Source of the DNA: Collimonas sp. UBA1456
GTDB lineage: Bacteria > Pseudomonadota > Gammaproteobacteria > Burkholderiales > Burkholderiaceae_D
NCBI GenBank assembly: GCA_002325825.1
Contig: DCSW01000001.1
Location: forward strand, 1-13,683
DNA length: 13,683 nt
Direction: 5' to 3'
Shown: positions 1-6,296 of the stretch, piece by piece
How positions within the stretch are numbered: the stretch's first letter is position 1
How the letters are laid out: each line of letters starts with the position of its first letter
Position numbers and translations under genes: made by a program
The notes under the pieces: model-generated
Seen by the model: the letters and a program-made list of their open reading frames with translations, nothing else
Databases searched by the model: none
Told to the model about the DNA's origin: nothing

Positions 1-140
1 TTGGCGATCTGAGGGTACTGTCCAATTCGATTGCTGACCAAAGCACCTCAGCTCTGCCAGGGTCTGCTCTTCTGTACTACCTTGGTAAATGCATTTCAGG
101 TCGGCTGTGACTGTTTTGCAGTCTCTCCAAGAGACTATTG
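1..140 (-). mobile_element. IS256-family transposase remnant, C-terminal part, frameshifted, runs off left edge
   Basis: Read on the minus strand, this stretch gives VSWRDCKTVTADLKCIYQ followed by STEEQTLAELRCFG and a tryptophan. This matches the pattern of IS256 (mutator-type) transposases, in which the motif V-S-W-K-D-R-K-A-V-(A/T)-A-D-L-K-x-I-Y follows the catalytic core. The family's next block, W-x-x-x-Y-P-Q-I-A-K, is recovered only by shifting frame: Y-P-Q-I-A reads at about positions 3-18, while the upstream part reads in another frame. The gene is therefore broken even inside the visible part. The upstream half of the protein should lie to the right; an in-frame hint (residues like Y-I-D-I-N-x-N-T-E-R-K-R) occurs around 240-310, but it is too degenerate to be sure. 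No terminal inverted repeat was identified. The family assignment rests on recalled motifs, not on a search. Confidence 0.6.
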
Positions 141-579
141 CTGTCGAAGCATACGCAATAGGCAAGTATACGCAATAAGCTCCGAGAAATCCGAACATGA
201 TTCGGCTTCAGCAGGTTACGCTCCGCTATTCGACAATCAAATCTTGCCGTCGCTTCCTTTCGGTGTTTTTATTTATGTCGATGTAGGTACGCCGCGACTG
301 GATTCTGATTTCAACCAGCCAGTATATTACTCCGGGTTCGTCATTTCCCGAGACGGTGCAATACATGATCCGTAATGACTGCAAGGACGGAGTATCCCAG
401 GGATGGCGTCAGAAAAATCCCGCAATGTGAGATATGGCGGGTGGTCCGATGACAAAATTAGCGAATTTCTGTCGGGGCGACTGCTTGCACATAACGTGTG
501 GCTCAATCAGTTCGACGTTACGTAATGAGCGTGCCTGCTCGTTGAGCCGGATATTGTGCGGTGTGCGCCAAAGCGCAGA
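141..579. other. Decayed spacer without a recognisable gene
   Basis: No open frame here matches a known family. The minus strand around 240-310 may hold more of the IS256-type transposase, heavily mutated. A 10-base direct repeat (ATACGCAATA at 151-160 and 168-177) is the only local repeat I see. The open frames on the plus strand (31-375 and 434-820) cross the transposase and lldD remnants in antisense, have no clear ribosome binding site and resemble no family, so they are not called as genes. The region probably records an insertion followed by deletion next to the lldD 3' end (inference). Confidence 0.4.
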
Positions 580-1588
580 TCAAAGGATGAGCTGCAGCTC
601 GACATCCTTGATATACTTGTTACCTGTCAGCACCATGCCGACATCCAGTTCCTGTTGCGGTATTTACAGCATTCTGGTGATCTCCGTTTTCATCCATCAG
701 ACCCAAGCTGTACAAAAAGGCGCGGCTGATCATGGTGCCCCTGGCCCCCAGTGTGATCGATCCTGGCCGCTGCGGATGCCGCCATCGAGTCAGACTTTGA
801 TCTGGTCGCCTACCGCATAGGCAATCACCGGCAGCGCCGATATCGACGACACTGCGCCATCTAGTTGACGGTCGCCGTAATTGCTGACGACGATGGCGTC
901 GGCACCGTTGCGAGCGGTGATCTTGGCATCTTCGATGTCGAGGATGCCTTTCAGAACCAGCTTGCCACCCCATTGTTACTTGATCCAGGAGATGTCCGTC
1001 CTAAAACAGGGGCGGGTCGAATTGGCTAGCAGTCCATTTGCTCAGCGTTATGGTGCTATTCGTACCCTTGACGTGGCCCACCAGGTTACCGAACGATTTA
1101 CGGCCGCCGAGTGCATGCAAGGCCTAGCCCGGTCTGGAAGCGAGGTCTATGAGGTTGGTCAGCATCATCTTTGGCGGCACCGACATGCTATTCTTCAGAT
1201 CCTTTTGGCGTTTTCCAAGAATCTGCAAATCCAGCATCAGCGTCAACTTCGAGCACTTGGTCGCCTTGGCTCGATCAATCAGCGATTTGATGAAGTCGTG
1301 GTCGCGTATCACATACAGATGGAACCAAAACGGTTTGGTGGTGACGCTGGCGACATCCTCGATCGAACAGATTCTCGCGGTCGACAAGATACACGGAATT
1401 CTGAATTTTTGGGTGGCGATGGCGCCCAGCATTTCGCCATTGTCCCACTGTATTCCTGCCAATTCGTTGCTGTTGGCGCGGCAAGTAAATTCGTTATAGG
1501 AGCCACTGTCGGCATAGTCGTCGAAGAATTTTGGCACGCGCTTTGGGGCTAGTATGCGCAGGTCTTCGACGCAGGCAATTATAGACAT
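580..1588 (-). pseudogene. lldD: Decayed FMN-dependent L-lactate dehydrogenase / alpha-hydroxy-acid oxidase (lldD-like)
   Basis: The intact family oxidises L-lactate (or another 2-hydroxy acid) to pyruvate with FMN at the inner membrane. The start ATG (1586-1588, minus) is preceded by GGAGAG, and the N-terminus (MSIIACVEDLRILAPKR, then SICSIEDVAS-like and KPFWFHLYV) follows the family closely. Damage is extensive. About 40 residues are missing after the R-A-N motif near 1475. In-frame stops lie at 1124-1126 and 1001-1003. A frameshift near 985 brings the frame GGKLVLKGILDIEDAK, which carries a stop at 976-978. The catalytic motif N-H-G-G-R-Q-L-D-G has become N-Y-G-D-R-Q-L-D-G, so the active-site histidine is Tyr (codon 877-879). 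DGGIRSGQD is still readable, after which more frameshifts and stops follow. The C-terminal piece ELDVGMVLTGNKYIKDV ends at a TGA at 580-582. It is about 1,009 bases against roughly 1,150 for an intact gene. It is certainly non-functional; exact substrate specificity (lactate versus another hydroxy acid) cannot be told. Confidence 0.88.
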
Positions 1589-1755
1589 AAGGCTCTCCGC
1601 TGGTCTTTGTCAGATATGGTCCAGCCGCTATATTAGAGGAAAAGCATGCCGGTATAGTGGAAATCAATTGATGTCTGGCATGAAGCTTCTTCAAGCGAAA
1701 GTAGTGCCCGCCGTGTCGTACCGAAGATTGGCTGTATCGCCAGCTGGAGGCGAAC

Positions 1756-3102
1756 TTAGCGTAGTTGCTTGAGCAATTTCTGTGCTGCCAGCTTACCGCT
1801 ACGCACCGCTGATTCCAGCGTTGCCGGATAGTCGCTGGCGGTGTAGTCGCCTGCCAGGAGTAGTCTTTCCAGGCCGCTGTGGTTAACTGGACGAGCTAGG
1901 GCCGGCGTGCACGCGAAGGTGGCGCGCTTTTCTGAAATCACGCGGGCCCATATTGGGTGCGCCAATTGCGGCTGCTTGAAGGTTGCGGCAAGTTGCGCGG
2001 CGATATTGTGCGCCAGCGCTTCGTGGCCAGACTCGATGGCCGCCGACGACACGCTTATCACGACTGCTAGTAAGCCTGTCTGAGCCGGATCGAGTTGGCC
2101 ACGATCGAATACGAATTGGCCCCAGGTCGGTACGCTGGTCGGTTCTGTGGTTGGTGGTATATCGATCAAGGCGAAGAACGGGCGCTGTAATCGAAGCTCG
2201 CCCGGATATTGCAGGTAGCAGGTGGTAATCGACTCGTATTCAAAGTCGCGCAGGTGTGAGACCAGTGCTGCATCGGCGATGCCGTCCAGCAGGCCGGAAG
2301 CGATCTCGGGCGGCGTGGCGATGACCACGGCATCGAAATCCAGACTGGCGTCAGTGCTATCGAGTTGCCAGTGCACGCCGTGGCGCCGCAATTTCCTTAT
2401 GCTACGGCCAGATTCCAGAGTGCCGCCGCGCTCTTCGATGAACGCCGCCGCTTGTTGCGGATACAGGCTGCTTAGATCAACCCGCGGAAGCAGCATGTCT
2501 GATGCGCTGCGCCTGGCGCCGAGGCTATCGCGCAATACCGCCAAGAACACTTGCGCTGAAGCTCGTTCGGGGCGGGTATTGAGTGCAGCGAGGCATAACG
2601 GACGCCACATCAACTGGATCAAGCGTTCAGTCTGGTCGAAACGTTCCAGCAGTGTGCTGACGCTGCAGTCATCATGCAATTGCCAGCCCATCCAGCGCGC
2701 TGCCGATGAAAAACGCGCCAACGCCAATTTATCCTCGCGATCTATACCATGCGCGCGCCACAGCGCCAGCGCCAGGTGCAGCGGCGCCGGCAGGTGCGGT
2801 GCGATAAAGGTCATGCCGTCGCCTGGATAGCACATTTGTAGCGGCAGGCGCAGCATGGCAGTGGCCAGGTCGATGCCGACCTTGCGCATCATGTTCAGGC
2901 TATTTTTATAGGCGCCAAGCAGAATATGCTGGCCGTTGTCCAGCGTCAGCTCATTGATTTCGACCCGGCGCGCTCGCCCACCAAGATGGCGACTGGCTTC
3001 GAATAAGGTGACCTGGTGACCAGCGATAGTTAGCTCGACCGCTGCGGTGCAACCGGCCCAGCCGGCGCCGATTACCGCAACCTGCTGCATGTTAGTGGCC
3101 AT
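1756..3102 (-). CDS. hpnE: Hydroxysqualene dehydroxylase HpnE (FAD-dependent)
   Basis: HpnE removes the hydroxyl of hydroxysqualene to yield squalene, the last step of the HpnCDE route that feeds hopanoid synthesis. The protein (448 residues from this start) opens with an FAD-binding Rossmann motif, VAVIGAGWAG at about residues 8-17, an acidic residue ending the second strand (FEA, about 34-36) and GGRARR at about 41-46. The C-terminus has the matching FAD segment LLLAGDYTASDYPATLES, typical of amine-oxidase-like desaturases and carotenoid or squalene flavoproteins. I chose the ATG at 3102 because GGGAA lies 8 bases upstream and homologues begin just before the Rossmann motif. A longer start at 3135 sits in repeat-like DNA with no usable spacing; an ATG at 3090 is also possible and is discussed under the 3092-3208 frame. 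It is the last gene of the hpnC-hpnD-hpnE unit. No stops or shifts are seen, so it appears functional in contrast to lldD just downstream. Confidence 0.93.
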   Translation of the reverse strand: MATNMQQVAVIGAGWAGCTAAVELTIAGHQVTLFEASRHLGGRARRVEINELTLDNGQHILLGAYKNSLNMMRKVGIDLATAMLRLPLQMCYPGDGMTFIAPHLPAPLHLALALWRAHGIDREDKLALARFSSAARWMGWQLHDDCSVSTLLERFDQTERLIQLMWRPLCLAALNTRPERASAQVFLAVLRDSLGARRSASDMLLPRVDLSSLYPQQAAAFIEERGGTLESGRSIRKLRRHGVHWQLDSTDASLDFDAVVIATPPEIASGLLDGIADAALVSHLRDFEYESITTCYLQYPGELRLQRPFFALIDIPPTTEPTSVPTWGQFVFDRGQLDPAQTGLLAVVISVSSAAIESGHEALAHNIAAQLAATFKQPQLAHPIWARVISEKRATFACTPALARPVNHSGLERLLLAGDYTASDYPATLESAVRSGKLAAQKLLKQLR

Positions 3103-3208
3103 TGAATTCGTTCCCAGAATAACTTGGCGTGTCATTCCCGCGCGCGAAGGCAGCCATTTTTACCGTTAAGGTGGATCCCTGAGTACGTGGAGATGGCGGC
3201 GTTTTCAT
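3092..3208 (-). other. 38-codon frame bridging hpnD and hpnE; possible coupling ORF or decayed old hpnE start
   Basis: This frame starts at an ATG whose last two bases, with the next A, form the hpnD stop (ATGA overlap). It ends in TAA one base before an in-frame hpnE ATG (TAA-C-ATG at 3094-3088). The 38-residue product starts MKTPPSPRTQGS and resembles no family I know. The stop-start geometry at both ends would allow ribosomes to pass from hpnD to hpnE by reinitiation. Alternatively the original hpnE began at the ATGA overlap and its start region was displaced by insertion of the repeat-like sequence around 3125-3180. No Shine-Dalgarno sequence is obvious. Real translation is unproven. Confidence 0.25.
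3120..3180. repeat. Degenerate REP-like 'CATTCCCGCG' repeat unit
   Basis: The string GTCATTCCCGCGCGCGAAGG at 3131-3150 resembles the widespread betaproteobacterial intergenic repeat whose arms read ATTCCCGC and GCGGGAAT. Here only the left arm is clear; the right arm seems degraded into GTGGATCCCTGAG at about 3171-3183. Its minus-strand reading, GCGGGAATGACAC, is what supplies the spurious upstream ATG of hpnE at 3135. Only one copy is seen in this window, so the assignment rests on resemblance to known repeats. Confidence 0.3.
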
Positions 3209-4050
3209 GTGAAGGTTAACTCGCGCACATAGGTCTTCCACGCCAACCATAATTTACGAATCGGCGTCAGTGAGATTCGTTGGTTCAGCACATGGAAGCC
3301 GTCACGCTCGATTTCGACCAACAGGGCTCGATAGATCGCTGCCATCATCAGGCCCGGACGTTGCGCACGGCGGTCCTGCTTGGGCAGCAATGCAAAAGCT
3401 TCGTCATAGGCTTGCTGTCCTCTGGCTACCTGAAAGCGCATCAGGTTGACGAAATTGTCGCTGTAACGGGCGTTCAGGATGTCGGCGGCGGTGACGCCGA
3501 ATTGCTGTAGTTCATTGGCTGGCAGATAGATGCGGCCCTTGCGACCATCTTCGCCGACATCACGGATGATGTTCGTCAGTTGGAGTGAGAGCCCGAGTTT
3601 CTCGGCGAATTGCAAGGTTTGCGGCTGACTTACTCCGAAAATTCTGGCCGACAAGATGCCGATCACGCCCGCCACATGCCAGCAATATTGCTTCAGGCTG
3701 GGATAGTCGAGATAGCGGGTCTGATTCAGATCCATTTCCATGCCGTCGATGATTGCTTGTAGATGCTGGCCATCCAGCCCATAGGTCAGCAGGTGCGGTT
3801 GCAGCGCTTTCGTTACTGGATGAGTGGGGTTGCCGGCCAACATCGCAGCGATTTCCTTGCGCCACCACATGAGCTTGGTACGCGCTACGCTTTCATCGGT
3901 GCAGTCATCGACGGTATCGTCTACTTCGCGGCAGAACGCATACAGTGCCGTGATGGCGCGACGACGCTCAATCGACAGAAATAGGAAGCTGTAATAAAAG
4001 CTGGAGCCGCTCTGAGCAGCTTTTTGTTGGCAGTAATCGTCTGGTGACAT
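3205..4050 (-). CDS. hpnD: Presqualene diphosphate synthase HpnD
   Basis: HpnD condenses two farnesyl diphosphate molecules to presqualene diphosphate, the first committed step to squalene. The 281-residue protein has the trans-isoprenyl diphosphate synthase (squalene/phytoene synthase) fold signatures: the first aspartate-rich motif REVDDTVDD at about residues 41-49 and the second, NIIRDVGEDGRKGRIYLP, at about 160-177, where the aspartates bind magnesium and diphosphate. The start at 4050 gives MSPDDYCQQKAAQSGSSFYYSF, which matches how HpnD proteins usually begin; the frame stays open to 4131 but those 27 extra residues look non-conserved. No good Shine-Dalgarno precedes 4050, which leaves some doubt. 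The gene lies 194 bases downstream of hpnC, a longer gap than the tight spacing usual for this pair, and is followed by hpnE. The sequence is intact. Confidence 0.93.
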   Translation of the reverse strand: MSPDDYCQQKAAQSGSSFYYSFLFLSIERRRAITALYAFCREVDDTVDDCTDESVARTKLMWWRKEIAAMLAGNPTHPVTKALQPHLLTYGLDGQHLQAIIDGMEMDLNQTRYLDYPSLKQYCWHVAGVIGILSARIFGVSQPQTLQFAEKLGLSLQLTNIIRDVGEDGRKGRIYLPANELQQFGVTAADILNARYSDNFVNLMRFQVARGQQAYDEAFALLPKQDRRAQRPGLMMAAIYRALLVEIERDGFHVLNQRISLTPIRKLWLAWKTYVRELTFT

Positions 4051-4244
4051 AGGTTTGCAAATGGTAACAGGAGGCGATAACAGTATGTTGCAACGGTACA
4101 AAGTCGATGGTCCGGGATTCGTAAAAAGCAACTTTCCTTAAGTATACGTACAAAATACAGTTTGCTTGTCGAAGTATCTGGATTTATTCGTATTTCGTGC
4201 TGTTGGACGATGCTTCGGTCGTTGCTGCGCATATGCTGAGTACA
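4051..4244 (-). other. Unusually long hpnC-hpnD spacer
   Basis: The 194 bases between the hpnC stop and the chosen hpnD start contain no recognisable protein or RNA. On the minus strand an open frame begins near 4232, but its product resembles nothing and has no ribosome binding site. An AT-rich patch (about 4130-4200) includes TATACT and TTGTAC on the minus strand, but no pair with correct promoter spacing. A second promoter for hpnD-hpnE cannot be excluded. Confidence 0.3.
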
Positions 4245-5054
4245 TCACATGCGCAGCGCGCGCCACGCCAGCAGCAGCCAATCTAGCTTGCCCAACTTGG
4301 GTCGGTGGCGGAACATATCGTAGTCTGCTGCTTCGAGTTTTTCCAGTATGAGCAAGCCGCCTTGTACCACTAGCCGCAACTCCCAGCCAATCCGTCCGGG
4401 CAGGCGCAAGGCTAGCGGCGCAGCGGCGCGCATCATGCTGCGCGCTCGCGCCACCTCGAACTGCATCAGCCTGCGCCAGGCATGGTTTACTGTGCTTGTG
4501 GCGATTTGAGATGTCGGCACACCGAAGCGATGCAAGTCTTCTAGTGGTAGGTATATCCTCGCCTTTTGCCAATCGACAGCGACATCTTGCAAAAAATTTA
4601 TGAGCTGCAATGCCGAGCAGATGGCATCTGAATCCTGCAGGTTGCGTTCGTTCGCCTCGTCATATAAATACAACATCAGGAAGCCGACCGGATTGGCGGA
4701 GCGCCGACAATAATCAAGCAATTCCGTGAATTGACTGTAGTGTGTTGTCATGACGTCCTGCTTAAATGCCGATAGTAAGTCGCGAAACGGCGTCAGCGGT
4801 AAATCATATTCGATGATGGTTTGTTGCAGCGCCTGGAACAAGGCGTCTTCTGCGGGCAGCTTCAGTGCGATCCAGTCCAGCGCGGTGTCGAATGCGAGCA
4901 GCGCCTGCAAGCGCTGCTCGGCACTGGCATCACCTTCGTCGGCAATGTCGTCGGCGCTGCGGGCGAATGCATAAATCGCTTGTACTGCGGGGCGGAAGCG
5001 AGCAGGAAGGAGTATGGACGCGACTGGAAAATTTTCGTAATGATTAGCAGACAT
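4245..5054 (-). CDS. hpnC: Hydroxysqualene synthase HpnC
   Basis: HpnC converts presqualene diphosphate, made by HpnD, to hydroxysqualene. The 269-residue protein belongs to the squalene/phytoene synthase family. It starts MSANHYENFPVASILLPAR, as is usual for HpnC, followed by RPAVQAIYAFARSADDIADE, where the first Asp-rich motif DDIADE is at residues 35-40. The second motif, QLINFLQDVAVDWQKARIYLP, lies at about 150-170 with Asp157 and Asp161. HpnC differs from HpnD in the shape of this second motif (FLQDVAVDW rather than IIRDVGED), which is how I separated the paralogues. It is first in the operon hpnC-hpnD-hpnE. The start codon lacks a strong Shine-Dalgarno sequence. A promoter (5156-5184) and an inverted repeat (5135-5148) lie about 80-130 bases upstream. 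There is no sign of decay. Confidence 0.93.
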   Translation of the reverse strand: MSANHYENFPVASILLPARFRPAVQAIYAFARSADDIADEGDASAEQRLQALLAFDTALDWIALKLPAEDALFQALQQTIIEYDLPLTPFRDLLSAFKQDVMTTHYSQFTELLDYCRRSANPVGFLMLYLYDEANERNLQDSDAICSALQLINFLQDVAVDWQKARIYLPLEDLHRFGVPTSQIATSTVNHAWRRLMQFEVARARSMMRAAAPLALRLPGRIGWELRLVVQGGLLILEKLEAADYDMFRHRPKLGKLDWLLLAWRALRM

Positions 5055-5134
5055 TAGGACATCAGCTCAGACGCAAGGCGCGAATAGTTGTGTAAATGAT
5101 ATTTTGTTTCGGTTTTGCACATGTAAAAAGCCTT

Positions 5135-5148
5135 GTTCAAACTTGAAC
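5135..5148. promoter_or_regulatory. Inverted repeat GTTCAA-AC-TTGAAC, operator candidate for hpnC
   Basis: Two perfect 6-base arms are separated by 2 bases, giving a 14-base dyad of the size bound by a dimeric helix-turn-helix repressor. It begins about 8 bases downstream of the proposed -10 box of the hpnC promoter, which places it across the likely transcription start. No regulator gene is in the window, so the binding protein is unknown. A chance dyad of this size is possible. Confidence 0.35.
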
Positions 5149-5155
5149 CTGCGCA

Positions 5156-5184
5156 ATTATAATTACTGAGTGGCAAGTTATGAA
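5156..5184 (-). promoter_or_regulatory. Sigma70-type promoter for hpnC-hpnD-hpnE
   Basis: On the minus strand a perfect -10 box TATAAT (5161-5156) is preceded by TTCATA (5184-5179; 4 of 6 matches to TTGACA) with an exact 17-base spacer. The predicted start of transcription is near 5149, leaving a leader of about 95 bases before the hpnC ATG. This is the best-formed promoter in the window. Confidence 0.5.
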
Positions 5185-5369
5185 CTGTTGACTTCATGAT
5201 GTGAACCCGTGAGCTGAATCACGGCGTACCCAGGTATGGCTTTGCTGCCCTGATAATAAAAAAACCGTAGCGGCTGATGGTAATACGCAAACCCGCGACA
5301 GCTATGAATAGTAAAGGAAAAACTGTGTTGATCAAGATAATTTAGCGTTAGGTTGCATCTAACCGGCGC
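5185..5369. other. Divergent intergenic region between hpnC and the efflux scar
   Basis: No gene is seen. The region contains an A-run (5260-5266) and a small hairpin GTTAG/CTAAC at about 5347-5362, just ahead of the efflux adaptor remnant. It probably carried the promoter of the former efflux operon, but no convincing box pair remains on the plus strand; TTGACT at 5188-5193 has no -10 partner at the right distance. Confidence 0.3.
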
Positions 5370-5716
5370 GTGTTTGGCATCCCACATGTCGTTTTGATAT
5401 GTTCTTTGTTGTTGGCAGTGGCGTGCTCCAAAAAGCTGGAGGTGACTGACAATATTCGGCCGACCATGGTGGCCGACAAGATCATCACGCACCAGATGGA
5501 TGTCGGTACGATGGTCAGAAGCGGCCAGGTCTTGATGTGCCTCGATCCGAATGATTTACAACTGATACAGTTACAAACCGTCGTCACAGCGATCAGTGTA
5601 AATGCCGGACAAGTATGGTGGCGGCCGGCACGCCGGTGGTCAGCGTGGCGTGCCAGGGCGCCAAGGAGGTTGTGGTAGGTGTGCACGAGAATCCGATCGA
5701 CAAGCTATGCGTCGGT
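5370..5716 (+). pseudogene. RND efflux periplasmic adaptor (MFP/HlyD-type lipoprotein) remnant
   Basis: Intact adaptors link an inner-membrane RND pump to the outer-membrane channel. Here a GTG at 5370 opens FGIPHVVLICSLLLAVACSKK, a lipoprotein signal with lipobox LAVAC and Cys at about residue 19. It is followed by EVTDNIRP and then abruptly by DKIITHQMDVGTMVRSGQVL and LDPNDLQL, the lipoyl/barrel-sandwich half motif of these proteins. The segment normally between IRP and that motif is missing. After ISVNAGQ the frame shifts near 5610, and reading resumes as MVAAGTPVVSVACQGAKEVVV and HENPIDKL, the return half of the lipoyl domain and the start of the beta-barrel. The coiled-coil hairpin between the two halves is deleted, and the barrel and C-terminal domain are absent. 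About 115 codons remain of a normal 350-400. It cannot be functional. Confidence 0.82.
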
Positions 5717-5717
5717 G

Positions 5718-5911
5718 GCGCTGCTGATCCTGCATCTGCCGTTCGGCTTCGTCGCGTAGCTCGGTGTGATTGCGCTGTTTGGCATGATCATCCGCACTTC
5801 GGTGATTCTGATCGATCAGATTGAATACGACATTGCTGCCGGTGTCGCTCCGTAAAATGCAATTGTCGAATCTGCAGAACGGCGCTGCGGGCCGATCATG
5901 CTGACTTTCGT
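5718..5911 (+). pseudogene. RND efflux pump inner-membrane transporter, C-terminal fragment (AcrB/MexF type)
   Basis: This frame reads ALLILHLPFGFVA, stop, LGVIALFGMIIRTSVILIDQ, IEYDIAAGVAP, stop, NAIVESAERRCGPIMLT. It corresponds to the transmembrane helices and loop near the C-terminus of RND pumps, where intact proteins read PFGFVALLGVIALFGMIIRNSVILIDQIE and later RRFRPIMLTA. Two in-frame stops (TAG 5757-5759 and TAA 5853-5855) interrupt it, and similarity fades after 5911. Roughly 900 upstream codons of the pump are gone, and the fragment abuts the adaptor remnant directly. One large deletion probably fused the two genes before or while point decay continued. Substrate of the original pump is unknown. 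Confidence 0.82.
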
Positions 5912-6061
5912 GTCAAGAAGCCGCAGTGATGGCGGCGGCTGTCGTCATAAATTTGACGCGGAAATACCAAGGCCTCTCGCCATATCCGGCAGCTTGCGGT
6001 AGAATGGAATTGAATAAATCTTTAATATTGCGAAACAATATTAGGTAAAAAAATTTCAAAT

Positions 6062-6148
6062 GCGACCGTGGCGAAATTGGTAGACGCAACAGGTTTAGGT
6101 CCTGTCGAGAGCAATCTTGTGGAGGTTCGAGTCCTCTCGGTCGCACCA
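6062..6148 (+). tRNA. tRNA-Leu, anticodon UAG (reads CUN)
   Basis: The 87-base gene folds as a class II tRNA. The acceptor stem is GCGACCG with CGGTCGC, followed by discriminator A and an encoded CCA at 6146-6148. The anticodon stem ACAGG/CCTGT (6089-6093, 6101-6105) holds the loop TTTAGGT with anticodon TAG at 6096-6098. A long variable arm follows, and the T arm is GGAGG-TTCGAGT-CCTCT. A possible -10 box TAGAAT lies at 6000-6005 but without a clear -35. No strong terminator is visible between the tRNA and the creA remnant. Confidence 0.97.
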
Positions 6149-6296
6149 TCTGTCGGTATGATTGCCGTCTTTCTGAAGTATTCAGAACCCATCTTGTGCG
6201 GAGATTTTTTATGTCTGTTGCTTTTGCAAGGCGAAAAATCGCTAACATCGGGCGGTTTCTTCGGCACACAATCAAATTTTATTTCTCGGAGAAAGC

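Noticed and set aside
881..1552. 223-codon plus-strand open frame
   Set aside because: It lies antisense to the lldD remnant, its product resembles no family, and the minus strand shows clear alpha-hydroxy-acid dehydrogenase motifs.
3103..3135. Longer HpnE start at 3135
   Set aside because: The GGGA sits directly on the ATG with no spacing, and the extension lies in repeat-like DNA; homologues start just before the FAD motif.
5600..5620. Programmed frameshift in the efflux adaptor
   Set aside because: No slippery sequence is seen, and the product would still lack the coiled-coil hairpin and C-terminal domain.
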